A DNA stretch of 64,000 bases from Claviceps africana (lineage: Eukaryota > Ascomycota > Sordariomycetes > Hypocreales > Clavicipitaceae). The notes under the pieces are model-generated. The model saw only the letters and a program-made list of their open reading frames with translations, made no database searches and had not been told where the DNA came from. Location of the stretch: positions 1 through 64,000 of the forward strand of contig SRPY01000066.1 in NCBI GenBank assembly GCA_018360145.1, given 5' to 3'. Position 1 is the first letter of the stretch; every line of letters starts with the position of its first letter. Shown here in pieces: positions 1-10,387 of this stretch. The position numbers and the translations under genes were made by a program.

Positions 1-1
1 A

Positions 2-56
<55 letters not shown>

Positions 57-1172
57 ATCGCGGCTCCATAAAAAAAACACATACTGCACATGCGTGTACA
101 ACATGCAAGCAATGGCGGCTATGTGGCTCATGATCCGGGTGGGGGAACCCAAACGCAATGCAATGGCTGGGCCCCTCCTTTCTTTCTTTTTTTTTTTCTT
201 TTTTTTTTTTGGTCGCATGCAGTTCCTATTTCTGTATTTCTGCAGGTGCCTTGCTGCTTTTCGCCCGGCACCGATCCACGTAGCATCAGGACCTATTTTC
301 GGGATCTATTCTCGGGGATGCTATTCTCGGGACCTGCCCGTGTGCCGATTGGATGTACATACATTTGCTACATTGATGTATAAAGTACCTATGTATGTAC
401 ATATGTGGATGATGCAGCCCAATGTCTCGGGGCGGCTAACCGGCCGGCGCTTAACAAAACAAGCCGCTGCTTACGCGACCGCGACGTATCATGTGCCCAC
501 TGCTCGTCGCTGGTGGGGCGGCGTTTTGCACAGCCTCATCCGAGCAAGTCGAGTCAACGCCAGGGCGCCGCGCGGGAACACGGGACGCGCAAAGCACCTC
601 GGACGCGCGCCTCGTGCCTCCGTGTCCGAGATTGGTCAGAATAGTCGTCGCGCCTTCCGCGTCCCGACTGTCCAAGATGGGACGTGCACCGCTGTACATA
701 CATGCATGTACATACATGTATACATGCCGCGCCACGTCTTCATTTCACAACAGGAAATCGGGCGCGCAATGCAGCAGATGGTCACGCAACCTGCGGCATC
801 GACTGGCCGAGCATTGTAGTTTGTCGTCCCTGTCCGTCTCAAACCGTGCCAATCTTGTCCCAGCGTATGGTGGCCAGTTCTCCAGATGCGCTCATCTGCG
901 TCGAGTTCGTTTCAAAATATGTCCCTACTTGACAAACATACATGGACATTACGTACATACAGTATTGTGTACCTAAGTGGTATGTACATACTGCATGTAC
1001 GTCTGTCCATGTATATTTTTGCATCCGCGGTTCGCCGTCGTCATGGCCAGTCAAATCTGCCGGTTTGGTCCAGCGGCCGTCTACGTCGAGTCTGTACATG
1101 TCCGGGTCGAAAGTCCCCATCAGATGGCCCAACTTTCCAGGAATCCTTTATATTTCATAGATATGTATAACA
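1..1172. other. Intergenic, no supported gene
   Basis: No reading frame here resembles a known protein; the longest open frame (94-819, +) crosses a T-rich tract and has no recognisable domain. Three patches (about 345-410, 690-730 and 930-1020) are rich in the motif TACATACATG and its complement, giving short imperfect palindromes. The stretch is the 3' flank of the permease gene, which ends at 1173. Confidence 0.6.
3..54. repeat. Poly-A tract, 52 bases
   Basis: An uninterrupted run of A from 3 to 54. It is one of three runs of more than 50 identical A/T bases in the first 6 kb (with 4175-4234 and 5563-5624). No retroposed gene body is seen beside it. Confidence 0.95.
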
Positions 1173-3049
1173 TCAAATTTGGCTTGAAATCGCAGCCCAA
1201 AGTTTTTTCCACACAGGAGCCTTTTGCCCCTCGCCGACATGTTCCTCCTCCAGTACGACGCCTGGGCCATCCAAGTCCGCCCTTCGGCCACTGTCGAGAT
1301 CAACCTCCCGGCTGCTCTTGATGGTATCCTCGCCCTTCCAGTACAGCTTGCAGATCACGTAAATGACTCCAAAGAGGGGCAGCAGAATGTATGCGTCGAC
1401 AAATGCGCCGGCGTCAAAGGGGGAGAGCGTCGACCATCCTTGCACAAGAGCAAGGAATATATTGGCCGCCAAGCCAAAGTACGCAATGTAGGGATAAAAC
1501 TTGCTCTGGAACGGAAGGTCGCTCAGCTTGCGATCCTGCGCAGCCCAAGCGCGGCGGAATCGAATGTGGATGAGGCTGATGGCTCCCCACACCAGGAACG
1601 TGCTGACCCCGGACAGGTTGACAATGTAGCTGTACGCCTTGGAGGCCCCCGTCGACACATTCATCATGGAGATGGAGCCAACCGCGTTGGTGAGGACGAC
1701 AGCACAGACGGGCACGCCACGCTTATCCGTTCGACCAAGGAAGCGGGGTGCTTTGCCAGACTGCGCCATGTAAAGAATGGTTCGGGATCCAATGTAGATG
1801 GAGGAGTTGACGGCCGACAAGCACGTAATGAGAATGAACGCGTTGATAAGATGGGCGCCTGCGCAGAAAATCATTAGCCAAAACGGTTCATTGTTTCATG
1901 ACGGCATCTTTGGGCGTCTTCTGTGCATTCAGACTAAACGAACCTCCTTGCCAGCCGGCATTCTGAATCGCAATCGTCATGGGGCTCTTCAGAGCCTTTG
2001 CCGTCCCGTTGACCAGCCCGTCGGCGTTTGCAGGGCAGGTGAGGCCGAAGAAGAAGGCCGAGCCCATATACACAAAGATGATGCGCCAGAATATCTGACG
2101 GACCGCTCGAGGAATGGCGACACCCGGGTTTCTCGTTTCGGTGGCGGCGACAGCGACGGATTCCACACCCGCGTAGAACGTGGAGCAAAAGACAAAGACG
2201 GTGGCGACGCCTCGGAAGCCGTTGCCGTTGAAGGCCCCCGGATCATGCCAGTACTGAAATCCGAGAGGCTCTTTCTGCCCAATCAAGCCGCCGGCGGCGT
2301 AGATGATGGCAAAGACGAAGTATGCTGCGAGGCCCATGATTTTGAAGAGGGCCAGCCAGAATTCGGCTTCGCCAAAGGCTTCCACGCCGAGGAGTTGGAA
2401 GGCCAAGAAGACGACCCAGAAGATGATGAAGAACCCCCAGAGGGGCACTTGGGGAATCCAATACGTGAGAATGCTGCATATGACGTTGTACTCGTTGGCC
2501 AAGACTGCGGCCCAGATGATGAAGTAATTCCAACCCACGGCCACGGCAAAGGACCTGTCGACCATGCGCTCTGCGAGCGAAACAAAGGAGCCGCCGGCAG
2601 GAAATAGAGTCGTTATTTCACCGAGTGACTGCATGATGGAGAATGCCACGATACCTATGTGATGAACATACTTACTTAGTAGCTTACGGGCATGATTTTT
2701 TTTTCCCCCTCATTCAACCAGAGGAAAGAAAGAAGGACATCATGGGCAAAGACATACCGATGACACCGAATCCAATGAGCAGCGATGCTGGACCACCATT
2801 ACTCAAGGCGCCACCCGACCCTACCAGTAAACCAGGTCCGATAATGCCAGCCAGGGCCATCATGGACAGGTGTCTGTTCTTGAGCCCTCGCTTTACACCA
2901 GATTCTGGGTCGATTGAGCGGACATCGCCCGATACACTTCCAATGGAGCGTAGATGACCTGGTTCCGGATCGTAATTGTCAATTGACCCATAGTCCAGTT
3001 GAGGCTCGGCTGCCACCTTGGCAGCAGCCTTCCGCGAATGCTGAGACAT
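1173..3049 (-). CDS. Amino-acid permease, AAT/YAT family (12-TM transporter)
   Basis: Predicted plasma-membrane amino-acid/proton symporter. Spliced minus-strand model: exons 3049-2758, 2654-1944 and 1858-1173, giving 562 residues, normal for the family. Donors are GTATGT and GTTCGT, and the second intron carries a CTAAT branch point. Splicing restores conserved continuity across both joints (...FGVIGIVAFSIMQSLGE... and ...NAGWQGGAHLINAF...). Family signatures: a hydrophilic cytosolic N-terminus, then RHLSMMALAGIIGPGLLVGSG at the first membrane segment, the GEITTLFPAGGSF segment, VAVAATETRNPGVAIPRA, and SRTILYMAQSGKAP. Substrate cannot be decided from sequence. The ATG at 3049 is chosen because it begins a typical hydrophilic tail; an in-frame ATG at 3088 would add 13 residues. 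Confidence 0.93.
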
Positions 3050-4172
3050 GACGCTGGCGGTGGACGTCGGCGGTCCTGCGATGGCCAAGACGCGGAGTGT
3101 GACTCAAAGCCTGCGAGATCGATGGTGGGGAGGACGCGGATCTCCAACAACGTGCAGATGGTGCGGGATTCTTGTCTGCAGTTGGGAGGACCAAATGGCA
3201 GACAGCCTCCTCTTGGCTGACCCGAGGCAGAACAAAAGAGAGGGGGGGGCGGGGAGATGATAACGACAGCAGGCAACGAGACAACGAGGCCAGAGCAGGC
3301 TACTTAACCGTTGACAGTTGCGACGCCGACCTGCAAGCAAGGGATAAAGACGGTGGACCGGCAGAAAACGGGAAGAAAAAAAAAACAAAGACAGTAGCCA
3401 TTGGACCCAGAGGAAGCTGAAGACGAAATCCACGCACATGAACGGGGTGTTCGGAGCTGGCCTGGACCAGAGATTCAACTCGCCATATCACGTCATCGCG
3501 AAAGAGCGCCACGGATCCATGGATAGTGGCGATTTGTTGCAAACCGCACCGCAAGGAGGAGCCTAGTTCTTTTTCTTTTTTTCGTTTTCCTTTTTTTTTC
3601 CCCGATACGAAAAGAACCAGGGGAAAAAATAACAGCGTTCCAGCCACGTGCGGAAACCCACGTCGTCTATTCTTGTTCGGCAGAAATGTCGTGCAAAATA
3701 TCCTTGACAAACCCATTCCTGGCTCTGAATCGGAGTATCCCAGATACCTGGTTGCGGCGACATGTCTCGCTTGTGAGCCGACTTGCAGGGTCGACGAACC
3801 GTCCTTGGACACCCATGTCAAATAAACCATGGTGCAACGTCGTCCTGTCCGCATGTGCTTCCTGCGTGATCGCTCGTGGCCCGTTGCCAACTTAAGTCGA
3901 GGCCCTGCTAGTCTAGTATCGAGGCCGGACTGGCGTGGCTGGCCGCTAGAACCAGGTCTATGACCGATTAGCCTAACGTCCATATCTCCCGTAGCAAGAA
4001 GCCCGTCCGCATCTTGATGCGGCGGGAATTCGGACAAAGCTCTCATGCCAATGGATGATCCGAGTGCTGAAATGGTCATGGTGACGACTTTCATTTGTGT
4101 GCGCGTGCATGTTGCATGAGCCATGCTTGTTACTAAGCTTTCCTTTTCTTCCTCGTTCTTTTCCTTTTCCGT

Positions 4173-4239
<67 letters not shown>

Positions 4240-5115
4240 CCCCCCAAAATAATCCTTAACCGAGCTCCGCGCAGTAGCATCCTAGAACAGCTAAGCTCGA
4301 AATAGGAAGGGAAAAAAGAAAAAAAGAAAGAAAAAGAAAAAAAGGAAAAAGAAAAAAAGAAAAAAAGAAAAAAAGAAAAACCCTCCGTCTCGAAGGCAGG
4401 TGAGCGACTTTCTTTGCGAATTCGATCACGCGAGTTCCTTGAATCAATGTCCTCATGAAAAGTGCTCGTATTCAACGTCTTTGAGCAACACATGGAGAAT
4501 ATCGAGGGTAGTCAAAGTTGTTGCATTGACAACTTCTATCGCGCGCAAGCCGCATGAGGCTCCGGCTCACGCCGCCTTGAACCCCTCCCTCCGGGGAATT
4601 TTTGCCAAAAGTCAATCTCGAAATCGCCTCCATATTTCGCGTCATACACAGCGAACCATATCTCCTCTCTTCCCACCGCCCGATGCCCGCCATGGCATCC
4701 TGTTCCCTTGCTCTTTCCTTGTCCTAAAGACGCACACAACAACAACAACAACAAAAAAAAAAAAAAAAAAAAAAAAGCAAGCCTCTTCGTCTTCATTCTC
4801 ATGGGCGTGGCCTGCGTGAGCTGCCATAGCACAAGTCGAGTCTCGTCTTTGTGCTTTGCCAAGTTACAGGCTAAATAGGACCAGCGTGGGCGAACTTTTC
4901 TGGTGGATGCCATATCCACCTTACTGCTTAAGCGGAGAGCAAAAACACCAGCACCAACAGAGCCGCCGTGACAGATGTGCTTCCTCCGGAACCAACACCT
5001 CTGCGAGCCTGCTGGCACCCTGGAGGTAACCACCGTGCTCGTTCGCATAGCTGGCTCTGTCGATCATCGCAACTCGAATTAGGGTTCCTTTGGAGAAGCC
5101 ACGGCACGGGCGGCC
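3050..5115. other. Intergenic, no supported gene; low-complexity tracts
   Basis: Upstream region of the permease and 3' flank of the weak ORF at 5116. It contains a T run of 60, a purine tract of AAAAAG/AAAGA type (about 4306-4380), an ACA repeat running into about 23 A (4736-4776), and short pyrimidine tracts near 3569-3600. A 274-codon frame on the minus strand (4124-3300) crosses several low-complexity stretches and shows no domain; I do not accept it as a gene. Confidence 0.55.
4175..4234. repeat. Poly-T tract, 60 bases
   Basis: Uninterrupted T from 4175 to 4234, followed by AAATCCCCCCC. It lies in an intergenic region between an upstream pyrimidine tract and a downstream purine tract. 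Confidence 0.95.
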
Positions 5116-5391
5116 TCAGATGAATACCTCGTTCTTGTTTTTCACGACGCCCGCCAAGAATAATTCGCTCTGGACGTCTTCGGGCACCGACTGGGGCTCG
5201 TGTGCTTCCATCATATATTCATAGATGCAGTGCCACTGATTCCATCCAAGTGATTCGATATCCGTTGAGAGCCGAGTGTTGAAATCGTCACGAAATTCAA
5301 AAGATAAATATGCCGCTTTTTTAGTTCCAATCATTATATGCTTCACATGAGAAGCCACCAACACATGCCAATCTGCAGGTTCCCGACACAT
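5116..5391 (-). CDS. Hypothetical small ORF, 91 aa (weak)
   Basis: An open frame from ATG at 5391 to a stop at 5116. The product has mixed, non-repetitive composition (for example FEFRDDFNTRLSTDIESLGW and EYMMEAHEPQSVPEDVQSEL), more protein-like than neighbouring random frames. I recognise no family, signal peptide or membrane segment. It could be a small gene, the last exon of a longer gene whose upstream exons I could not find, or a decayed remnant. The poly-A tract at 5563 lies 170 bp upstream of its start. Confidence 0.3.
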   Translation of the reverse strand: MCREPADWHVLVASHVKHIMIGTKKAAYLSFEFRDDFNTRLSTDIESLGWNQWHCIYEYMMEAHEPQSVPEDVQSELFLAGVVKNKNEVFI

Positions 5392-5559
5392 GACTCACCA
5401 TATGCATTGGAAATAAGATCATCAGGATATATATAAGTGAACATTGCCAGCGCAGCCAGCTGTAAATGCTCCTTTCTCCCATACAACCAAAACACAATTG
5501 AATGACCAGACGCCTTTATTCCATGCCCTTATTGTGTCATCGCACGTACCTGTGCTACA

Positions 5560-5562
<3 letters not shown>

Positions 5563-5624
<62 letters not shown>
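5563..5624. repeat. Poly-A tract, 62 bases
   Basis: Uninterrupted A from 5563 to 5624, between the weak ORF ending its upstream flank and the 3' end of BCS1. It is the longest homopolymer in the window. Confidence 0.95.
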
Positions 5625-5626
<2 letters not shown>

Positions 5627-5715
5627 AATCGCATCACGCATCTGATGGCAAAGGCGATTACCGCAGAGTAGACATGCGTTCCTCTCCCATTTCAAGGCCC
5701 GATAAGAACGATTGC

Positions 5716-7125
5716 TCACGGCCGCGAGTCTGTATGACTTCCGGCCCCTTTGACTTCACCCTCTGCCTCATAAGTCCGAGGTATTAAACCCTCAGCCATG
5801 TCAATTGCTCCTTGCATATCGGTCTTGTTGAACAAGAATAATCCTTGGATAGCGGCTGTGCTGGTTTTTCTGTTTGAGGGAGTTCCATCTCGATATGTTC
5901 CAAAGAGTCCCAGCTCTTCCAGCCGACGTAGGAAGTGCTCTCTGCCCGTACCCCCGACGTCTTGGTCGCCGTAAAAGCGGTCCCACATCTCTCCCGCCTG
6001 ATACCTGGTTGCCTCTCCTATTCGGAGCATCATGTCAACACGGCCAGGTCGAATCAAGGCGGGGTCTAGTCGATCGATATGATTTGTAGTGAGAAAGGCT
6101 ATTCGTTCTTCACCTGCAGCAACACCATCCAGCGCATTCAACAGCCCAGAGAAGGTGACGGTGGCGCCACTATATCCATCAGCATCACGTCGTTGACGAT
6201 TGACGAATGCGGCATCAGCGTCTTCAAGGAGGAGAAGACATCGTTTCGGTAGCTTTGTCAGTAGGTAGGCTAATTTATCGTCCGTCATGCCCATCTCGCT
6301 CAGATTGATCATGGCCACGCCAAAGTCGAGTTCTCCTGCTAGTGCTTGTATGAAGGAGCTCTTGCCACTGCCAGGCGGGCCGAACAGCAGATATCCACGC
6401 CTATACGGAATTCCTCTATCGACATACCACTGCTGACGAGACAGGAAATCGTTGACATCCGCGACAATGCGTTCTTTGACCCCGTGGTCCAAAACTACAG
6501 AACCGAGTGGTCGTTTCTTCCTGGGCTCCCCCAAGGGCGTCCAGTCCATCCCTCTGGCAGAGTACACAACAGTCTTGCCTTCGTTGGCTTTGGCAGCCAG
6601 CCTGTGAGCTTCGGCGAAGATGCCCTCAAACGCATGCCGGTGTGCCCACAGAGTTGTCAGCTGGACAATTTCGTGAGGCTCGCCCGTATTCATATTCGCA
6701 GTGCTGTGTTTCTCTCGGTTGACGGCAATGTAAGCACTACCGAATTTGACGACATGTCGTCCATAACCTGGCTGGAGGAAGAAACTGGCGTTGACAGGTC
6801 CGCTCCCGCCGTGGCCTCTCGTATTCGTGGTCGTGGTCGTGACGGACAAGTTATGGATTCGAGTGATGCGGGACGCGATGATGCCCGAGTGTTGGCGGGG
6901 TTGTGAGAGCCATGCTAGAATCCACGGATAGGCAGGATCCTGCTTGCTGATCTCCACGTGGACGAGCAGCCGATGCCGAACTGCGCCGATGGCCGCGATG
7001 GCACCTTTGCGCGCAAATGCGGCAGCTGCGCCTAATGAAGCAAGGCCGATACCGCCAGCGAATAGAGGATTATCGAACAGAACATCGAGGCTGAACAATG
7101 AATTGTGAGTCCGCGATGACTCCAT
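5716..7125 (-). CDS. BCS1: Mitochondrial AAA chaperone BCS1
   Basis: Bcs1 is an inner-membrane AAA ATPase that translocates the folded Rieske iron-sulfur protein (Rip1) into complex III. This gene is a single exon encoding 469 residues, close to yeast Bcs1 (about 456). The start is the ATG at 7125; the open frame continues a few codons upstream but only to a GTG. A hydrophobic glycine/alanine-rich segment at about residues 20-40 fits the single membrane anchor. The Bcs1-specific N-terminal region follows, then the AAA core: Walker A GPPGSGKS near 249-256, Walker B LLLLEDADAAF near 297-307, sensor-1 TTN near 346-348, and the arginine-finger motif IRPGRVD near 358-364. Nothing looks truncated. 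Other Bcs1-like AAA proteins exist in fungi, so a paralogue is possible. Confidence 0.93.
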   Translation of the reverse strand: MESSRTHNSLFSLDVLFDNPLFAGGIGLASLGAAAAFARKGAIAAIGAVRHRLLVHVEISKQDPAYPWILAWLSQPRQHSGIIASRITRIHNLSVTTTTTNTRGHGGSGPVNASFFLQPGYGRHVVKFGSAYIAVNREKHSTANMNTGEPHEIVQLTTLWAHRHAFEGIFAEAHRLAAKANEGKTVVYSARGMDWTPLGEPRKKRPLGSVVLDHGVKERIVADVNDFLSRQQWYVDRGIPYRRGYLLFGPPGSGKSSFIQALAGELDFGVAMINLSEMGMTDDKLAYLLTKLPKRCLLLLEDADAAFVNRQRRDADGYSGATVTFSGLLNALDGVAAGEERIAFLTTNHIDRLDPALIRPGRVDMMLRIGEATRYQAGEMWDRFYGDQDVGGTGREHFLRRLEELGLFGTYRDGTPSNRKTSTAAIQGLFLFNKTDMQGAIDMAEGLIPRTYEAEGEVKGAGSHTDSRP

Positions 7126-7304
7126 TCCGAGATAATTCACTAGTCAGCATCAGGAGAGGAGCTCTTTCGCACTAGTAGACATATCGTATCGTGTCGCGTC
7201 GCGTCGTATCGTGTCGTACAAGTCGTGTATCTGTGCCTCAAAGTACCGGTAAGTGTACGTAAATGGCGTCTTGACACCGTTTGATGACTAAGCCATTTCT
7301 GGTA

Positions 7305-7451
7305 CTTAGGATGTAGGTAAGTACCTACCTACCTAGGTAGGTAGTAGTAAGTACTTAAGGTACTTGGGTACCTCCTAGACAGCAATGCCTAAGCACCTAC
7401 GACAAGAAGTACTACCCGTAGGTCGGTAGGTACCTACCTAGGTAGGTGGTA
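7305..7451. repeat. TACCTAGGTA palindromic array 1
   Basis: Degenerate array of GTAC, CCTA and TAGG units on both strands, with a unique spacer near 7380-7410. Units such as TACCTACCTAGGTAGGTA are self-complementary. Similar arrays occur at 7774, 17566 and 24100. Confidence 0.9.
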
Positions 7452-7773
7452 TAATCTACCTAAACCTGGCAGATTTAAAATTCATGACTCAGCCAAGGTG
7501 TATGCTTGACTCTCGAAAAGTCATGGGACCTCGGAGTTACAGCTTTGGCTCACGGCCATGCAATCGGAATCAAGAAAGCAAGTCGCAGCAAGGAACAGCT
7601 CCGTGCATGCGAGTCGTCCCGCATCTTTCCGTTGCATGCCCGAAAATCGACCCACGCCGATAGGAGCGTGGCTGAGCGTCGACTTGTGCCAACAACTTGT
7701 TTGTTGTTCAACGCCTCTCGCTGTTGTTGACTGATTCCTGCTCAAGATCCCGAATAAACATAAAACATTGTCC

Positions 7774-7914
7774 GTACCTAGTAAGTAATGTAGAAAGTAC
7801 CTACCTACCTAAGTACCTACTTACCTGGTGCCTACCCAACTCAATCCGCCTGCTGTACCTAATACAAGTGTTGAGCCCCTCTTCTACTCTTCTAAGTACC
7901 TAGGTAGGTATTTA
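7774..7914. repeat. TACCTAGGTA palindromic array 2
   Basis: Second degenerate TACCTA/TAGGTA cluster in the FBA1 upstream region. It is broken into two sub-clusters (about 7774-7835 and 7893-7914) by unique sequence, and ends about 610 bp before the FBA1 start codon. Confidence 0.85.
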
Positions 7915-8525
7915 ACGTTTTGCTCGCGCCAAGCCCCACCATCGACAGGAAATCGCACGCAGTTTCAGAGCCGTCAGAATCCGGCCGAGCATGGCCCGCC
8001 CAGAGCTCAACCAGGCCGACCAACAAATAATAATGGCTCACTCAGGTGACTGTCAGCAGATGTTGCTGCGAAGCAAGGAGCCGTCCCGTTGAGGTCCAAA
8101 GGATCAAGGCCCAGTGTACATACACGTCTGCACCAATCAGCGACGAGAGATTTTTTGGGCCTCCGGCCGGTGTGCGCAAATCCACGGCCCCTTCATGCTT
8201 GTGATGCTCCGTCTCGTCTCGTTCTGCGCTGATCTGCTCGTCGCTTGCCTGAAAAACCCCGCGCTTGCTGTTTGCCCCTCCAAACAATCGTAACAATCGT
8301 GCCACACGTGCCTCTGACCTAAATTTTCCATTATTCTGGAGAGTCCTTCCAACCCAACACTTCATCTCCGCCAACACTCGCAAATTTTGAATCCTGTTCG
8401 TCGTCTCTTCCTTTGTCGAAATCGTCCGTTAATCATCAACCGCCTACTAACTGGTCCTCCCGCCTCAGAATCCGGAAGCTTCCGATCCATCAAGCTCGTC
8501 GTCCCACGCTATACATCTTGTCAAA

Positions 8526-9938
8526 ATGGGTGTTACCGATGTTCTGAGCCGAAAGTCTGGTGTCATTGTCGGTGACGATGTCCTGAGACTCTTCCAGTAC
8601 GCTCGCGAGAAGAAGTTTGCCGTCCCTGCCATCGTACGTTGGGCCCGCCACCCTCGAAACCCCCCCCCCCCCCCCCCCCTTTTCCCCTTTTTTCCTCGAC
8701 TCAATAGTAAATATGTATGCAGTGAACTAACTTGGGGAAATCTATTTTAATTGCAGAACGTCACTTCTTCGTCCACCGTCGTCGCCTCTCTCGAGGCCGC
8801 GCGCGATGCCAAGTCCCCCATCATCTTGCAGATGTCGCAGGGTGGTGCCGCTTACTTTGCTGGAAAGGTAAAAATTGGATGCATCCCTGGCCGTATGGTG
8901 CTGGACTAGACTCTGAAGCTGACCTTGGCCATGACAGGGTGTGAGCAACACTGATCAAGCAGCTTCCATCGCTGGTGCCGTGGCCGGCGCGTCTTACATT
9001 CGATCCATCGCTCCCTCTTACGGAATCCCCGTCATTCTGCATACTGATCACTGTGCTAAGAAGCTCCTTCCATGGCTCGACGGCATGATGGACGCCGATG
9101 AGGCTTACTTCAAGGCCCACGGCGAACCCCTCTTCAGCTCCCATATGATCGATCTCTCCGAAGAGCCCGTTGAGTGGAATGTTGCGACCACTGCCAAATA
9201 TCTTAAGCGTGCTGCTCCCATGAAGCAGTGGCTCGAAATGGAGATTGGTATCACTGGCGGTGAGGAAGATGGCGTCAACAACGAAGAAGTCGACAATGCC
9301 TCTCTTTACACCCAGCCCGAGGATATCCTCAACATCTACAACACCTTGTCTCCCATCTCCCCTTACTTTTCTATTGCTGCTGGCTTTGGCAATGTCCATG
9401 GCGTCTACAAGCCAGGTAACGTCAAGCTGCACCCCGAGCTTCTCGGAAAGCACCAGGCCCACGTCAAGGCCGCTCTCGGCTCCAAGGAGGACAAGCCCGT
9501 CTTCTTCGTCTTCCACGGCGGCTCCGGCTCCAGCAAGAAGGAGTACCTCGACGCTATTGGTCACGGTGTCGTCAAGGTCAACGTGGACACCGATATGCAA
9601 TTCGCCTACATGGCTGGCATCCGTGACTACATGCTGAACAAGAAAGGATACCTGATGACCCCTGTCGGTAACCCCGATGGCGACGACAAGCCCAATAAGA
9701 AGTTCTTTGATGTAAGTAGAAACAGGCCCTTTCCCGCGTCCTTTCCGCTGTCCCCGTTTTATTCCCTTTTCAAACTACCAAGAAAAGGAAAGAAAAAAAA
9801 GACACGCATTCCGTGAGAAACAAGGTTGTACTAAGCATTGAAATACAGCCCCGTGTCTGGGTCCGTGAGGGCGAGAAGACCATGTCTGCCCGCGTACTTG
9901 AAGCTCTCAAGGACTTCAACTGCGCTGGACAGTTGTAA
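8526..9938 (+). CDS. FBA1: Fructose-bisphosphate aldolase, class II
   Basis: Zinc-dependent glycolytic and gluconeogenic aldolase, cleaving fructose-1,6-bisphosphate to dihydroxyacetone phosphate and glyceraldehyde-3-phosphate in the cytosol. Exons 8526-8633, 8757-8867, 8938-9711 and 9849-9938 give 360 residues (yeast Fba1 has 359). All joints are phase 0 with clear donors (GTACGT, GTAAAA, GTAAGT). Class II hallmarks: HTDHC near residues 108-112, with the catalytic Asp and first zinc histidine; EMEIGITGGEEDG near 172-184, with the zinc glutamate; GNVHGVYKPGNVKLHP near 223; FVFHGGSGSS near 262; and the phosphate/substrate loop KVNVDTDMQ near 285. The first 36 codons form exon 1, and intron 1 contains a 20-base C run. 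Its 3' end converges on the KES1-type gene 450 bp away. Confidence 0.98.
8660..8679. repeat. Poly-C run inside FBA1 intron 1
   Basis: About 20 consecutive C followed by T-rich sequence, within intron 8634-8756. It is transcribed but spliced out. Confidence 0.85.
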
Positions 9939-10387
9939 AATATTGCCTTGTACAATGTTGCATCGTATCGGGAATGAACGAGGCTACAGTAGGCCACATT
10001 TGAAGAAAACCAAAGGAAAAAAAAAAAAGGGAAGCATAATTTTTTTTGGTGTAGGCGGCAGTTCGGATGATTGGAGGCTCAAATTAGGGTCCTGGGTGTA
10101 GATGCATATGATGTGAATCCAAAATTGAAATGACGGATGAAATAGCAACTAGCAAGTCTTTTTTCGGAGATTTTTTTGGTGTTGTAGAATTGTTAAATTC
10201 GTGGCCAGAACGCGAACAACGACTCGCATCTGTCCGCTCATATCACCAAGGCACGAGCGTCGCGTGAGCCGATATGGACGAATTAAACGCCAAACACGAA
10301 TAAATATGTTATGTTCATGACAATCATTTGCATTTTGCATTACGAATGCTTAATAACACATATAACCTAGCGTTGAAAACAAAACAA
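9939..10387. other. Convergent 3' region between FBA1 and the OSBP gene
   Basis: This 449-bp stretch holds the 3' UTRs and termination signals of two convergent genes. A-rich tracts occur near 10010-10028 and T-rich tracts near 10159-10178. No gene or RNA is seen. Confidence 0.6.

Larger units (their letters stand above)
7126..8525. other. Divergent intergenic region between BCS1 and FBA1
   Basis: This 1.4-kb region lies between two divergently transcribed genes. It holds a short TCGTATCGTG-type tandem (about 7183-7232) and two TACCTAGGTA arrays, listed separately. The last roughly 150 bp before FBA1 are pyrimidine-rich on the coding strand, common in highly expressed fungal glycolytic genes. 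No coding frame is supported. Confidence 0.6.

Noticed and set aside
94..819. 241-codon plus-strand frame near the left edge
   Set aside because: It crosses a T-rich run that encodes poly-Phe and has no domain, plausible intron structure or recognisable similarity; overlapping frames of similar length exist on both strands.
3300..4124. 274-codon minus-strand frame upstream of the permease
   Set aside because: Composition follows low-complexity DNA (poly-Lys and poly-Phe stretches) and no conserved motif is visible; most likely chance openness in GC-moderate DNA.
8821..9600. 259-codon minus-strand frame over FBA1
   Set aside because: It is an antisense shadow of the strongly codon-biased aldolase exon 3.
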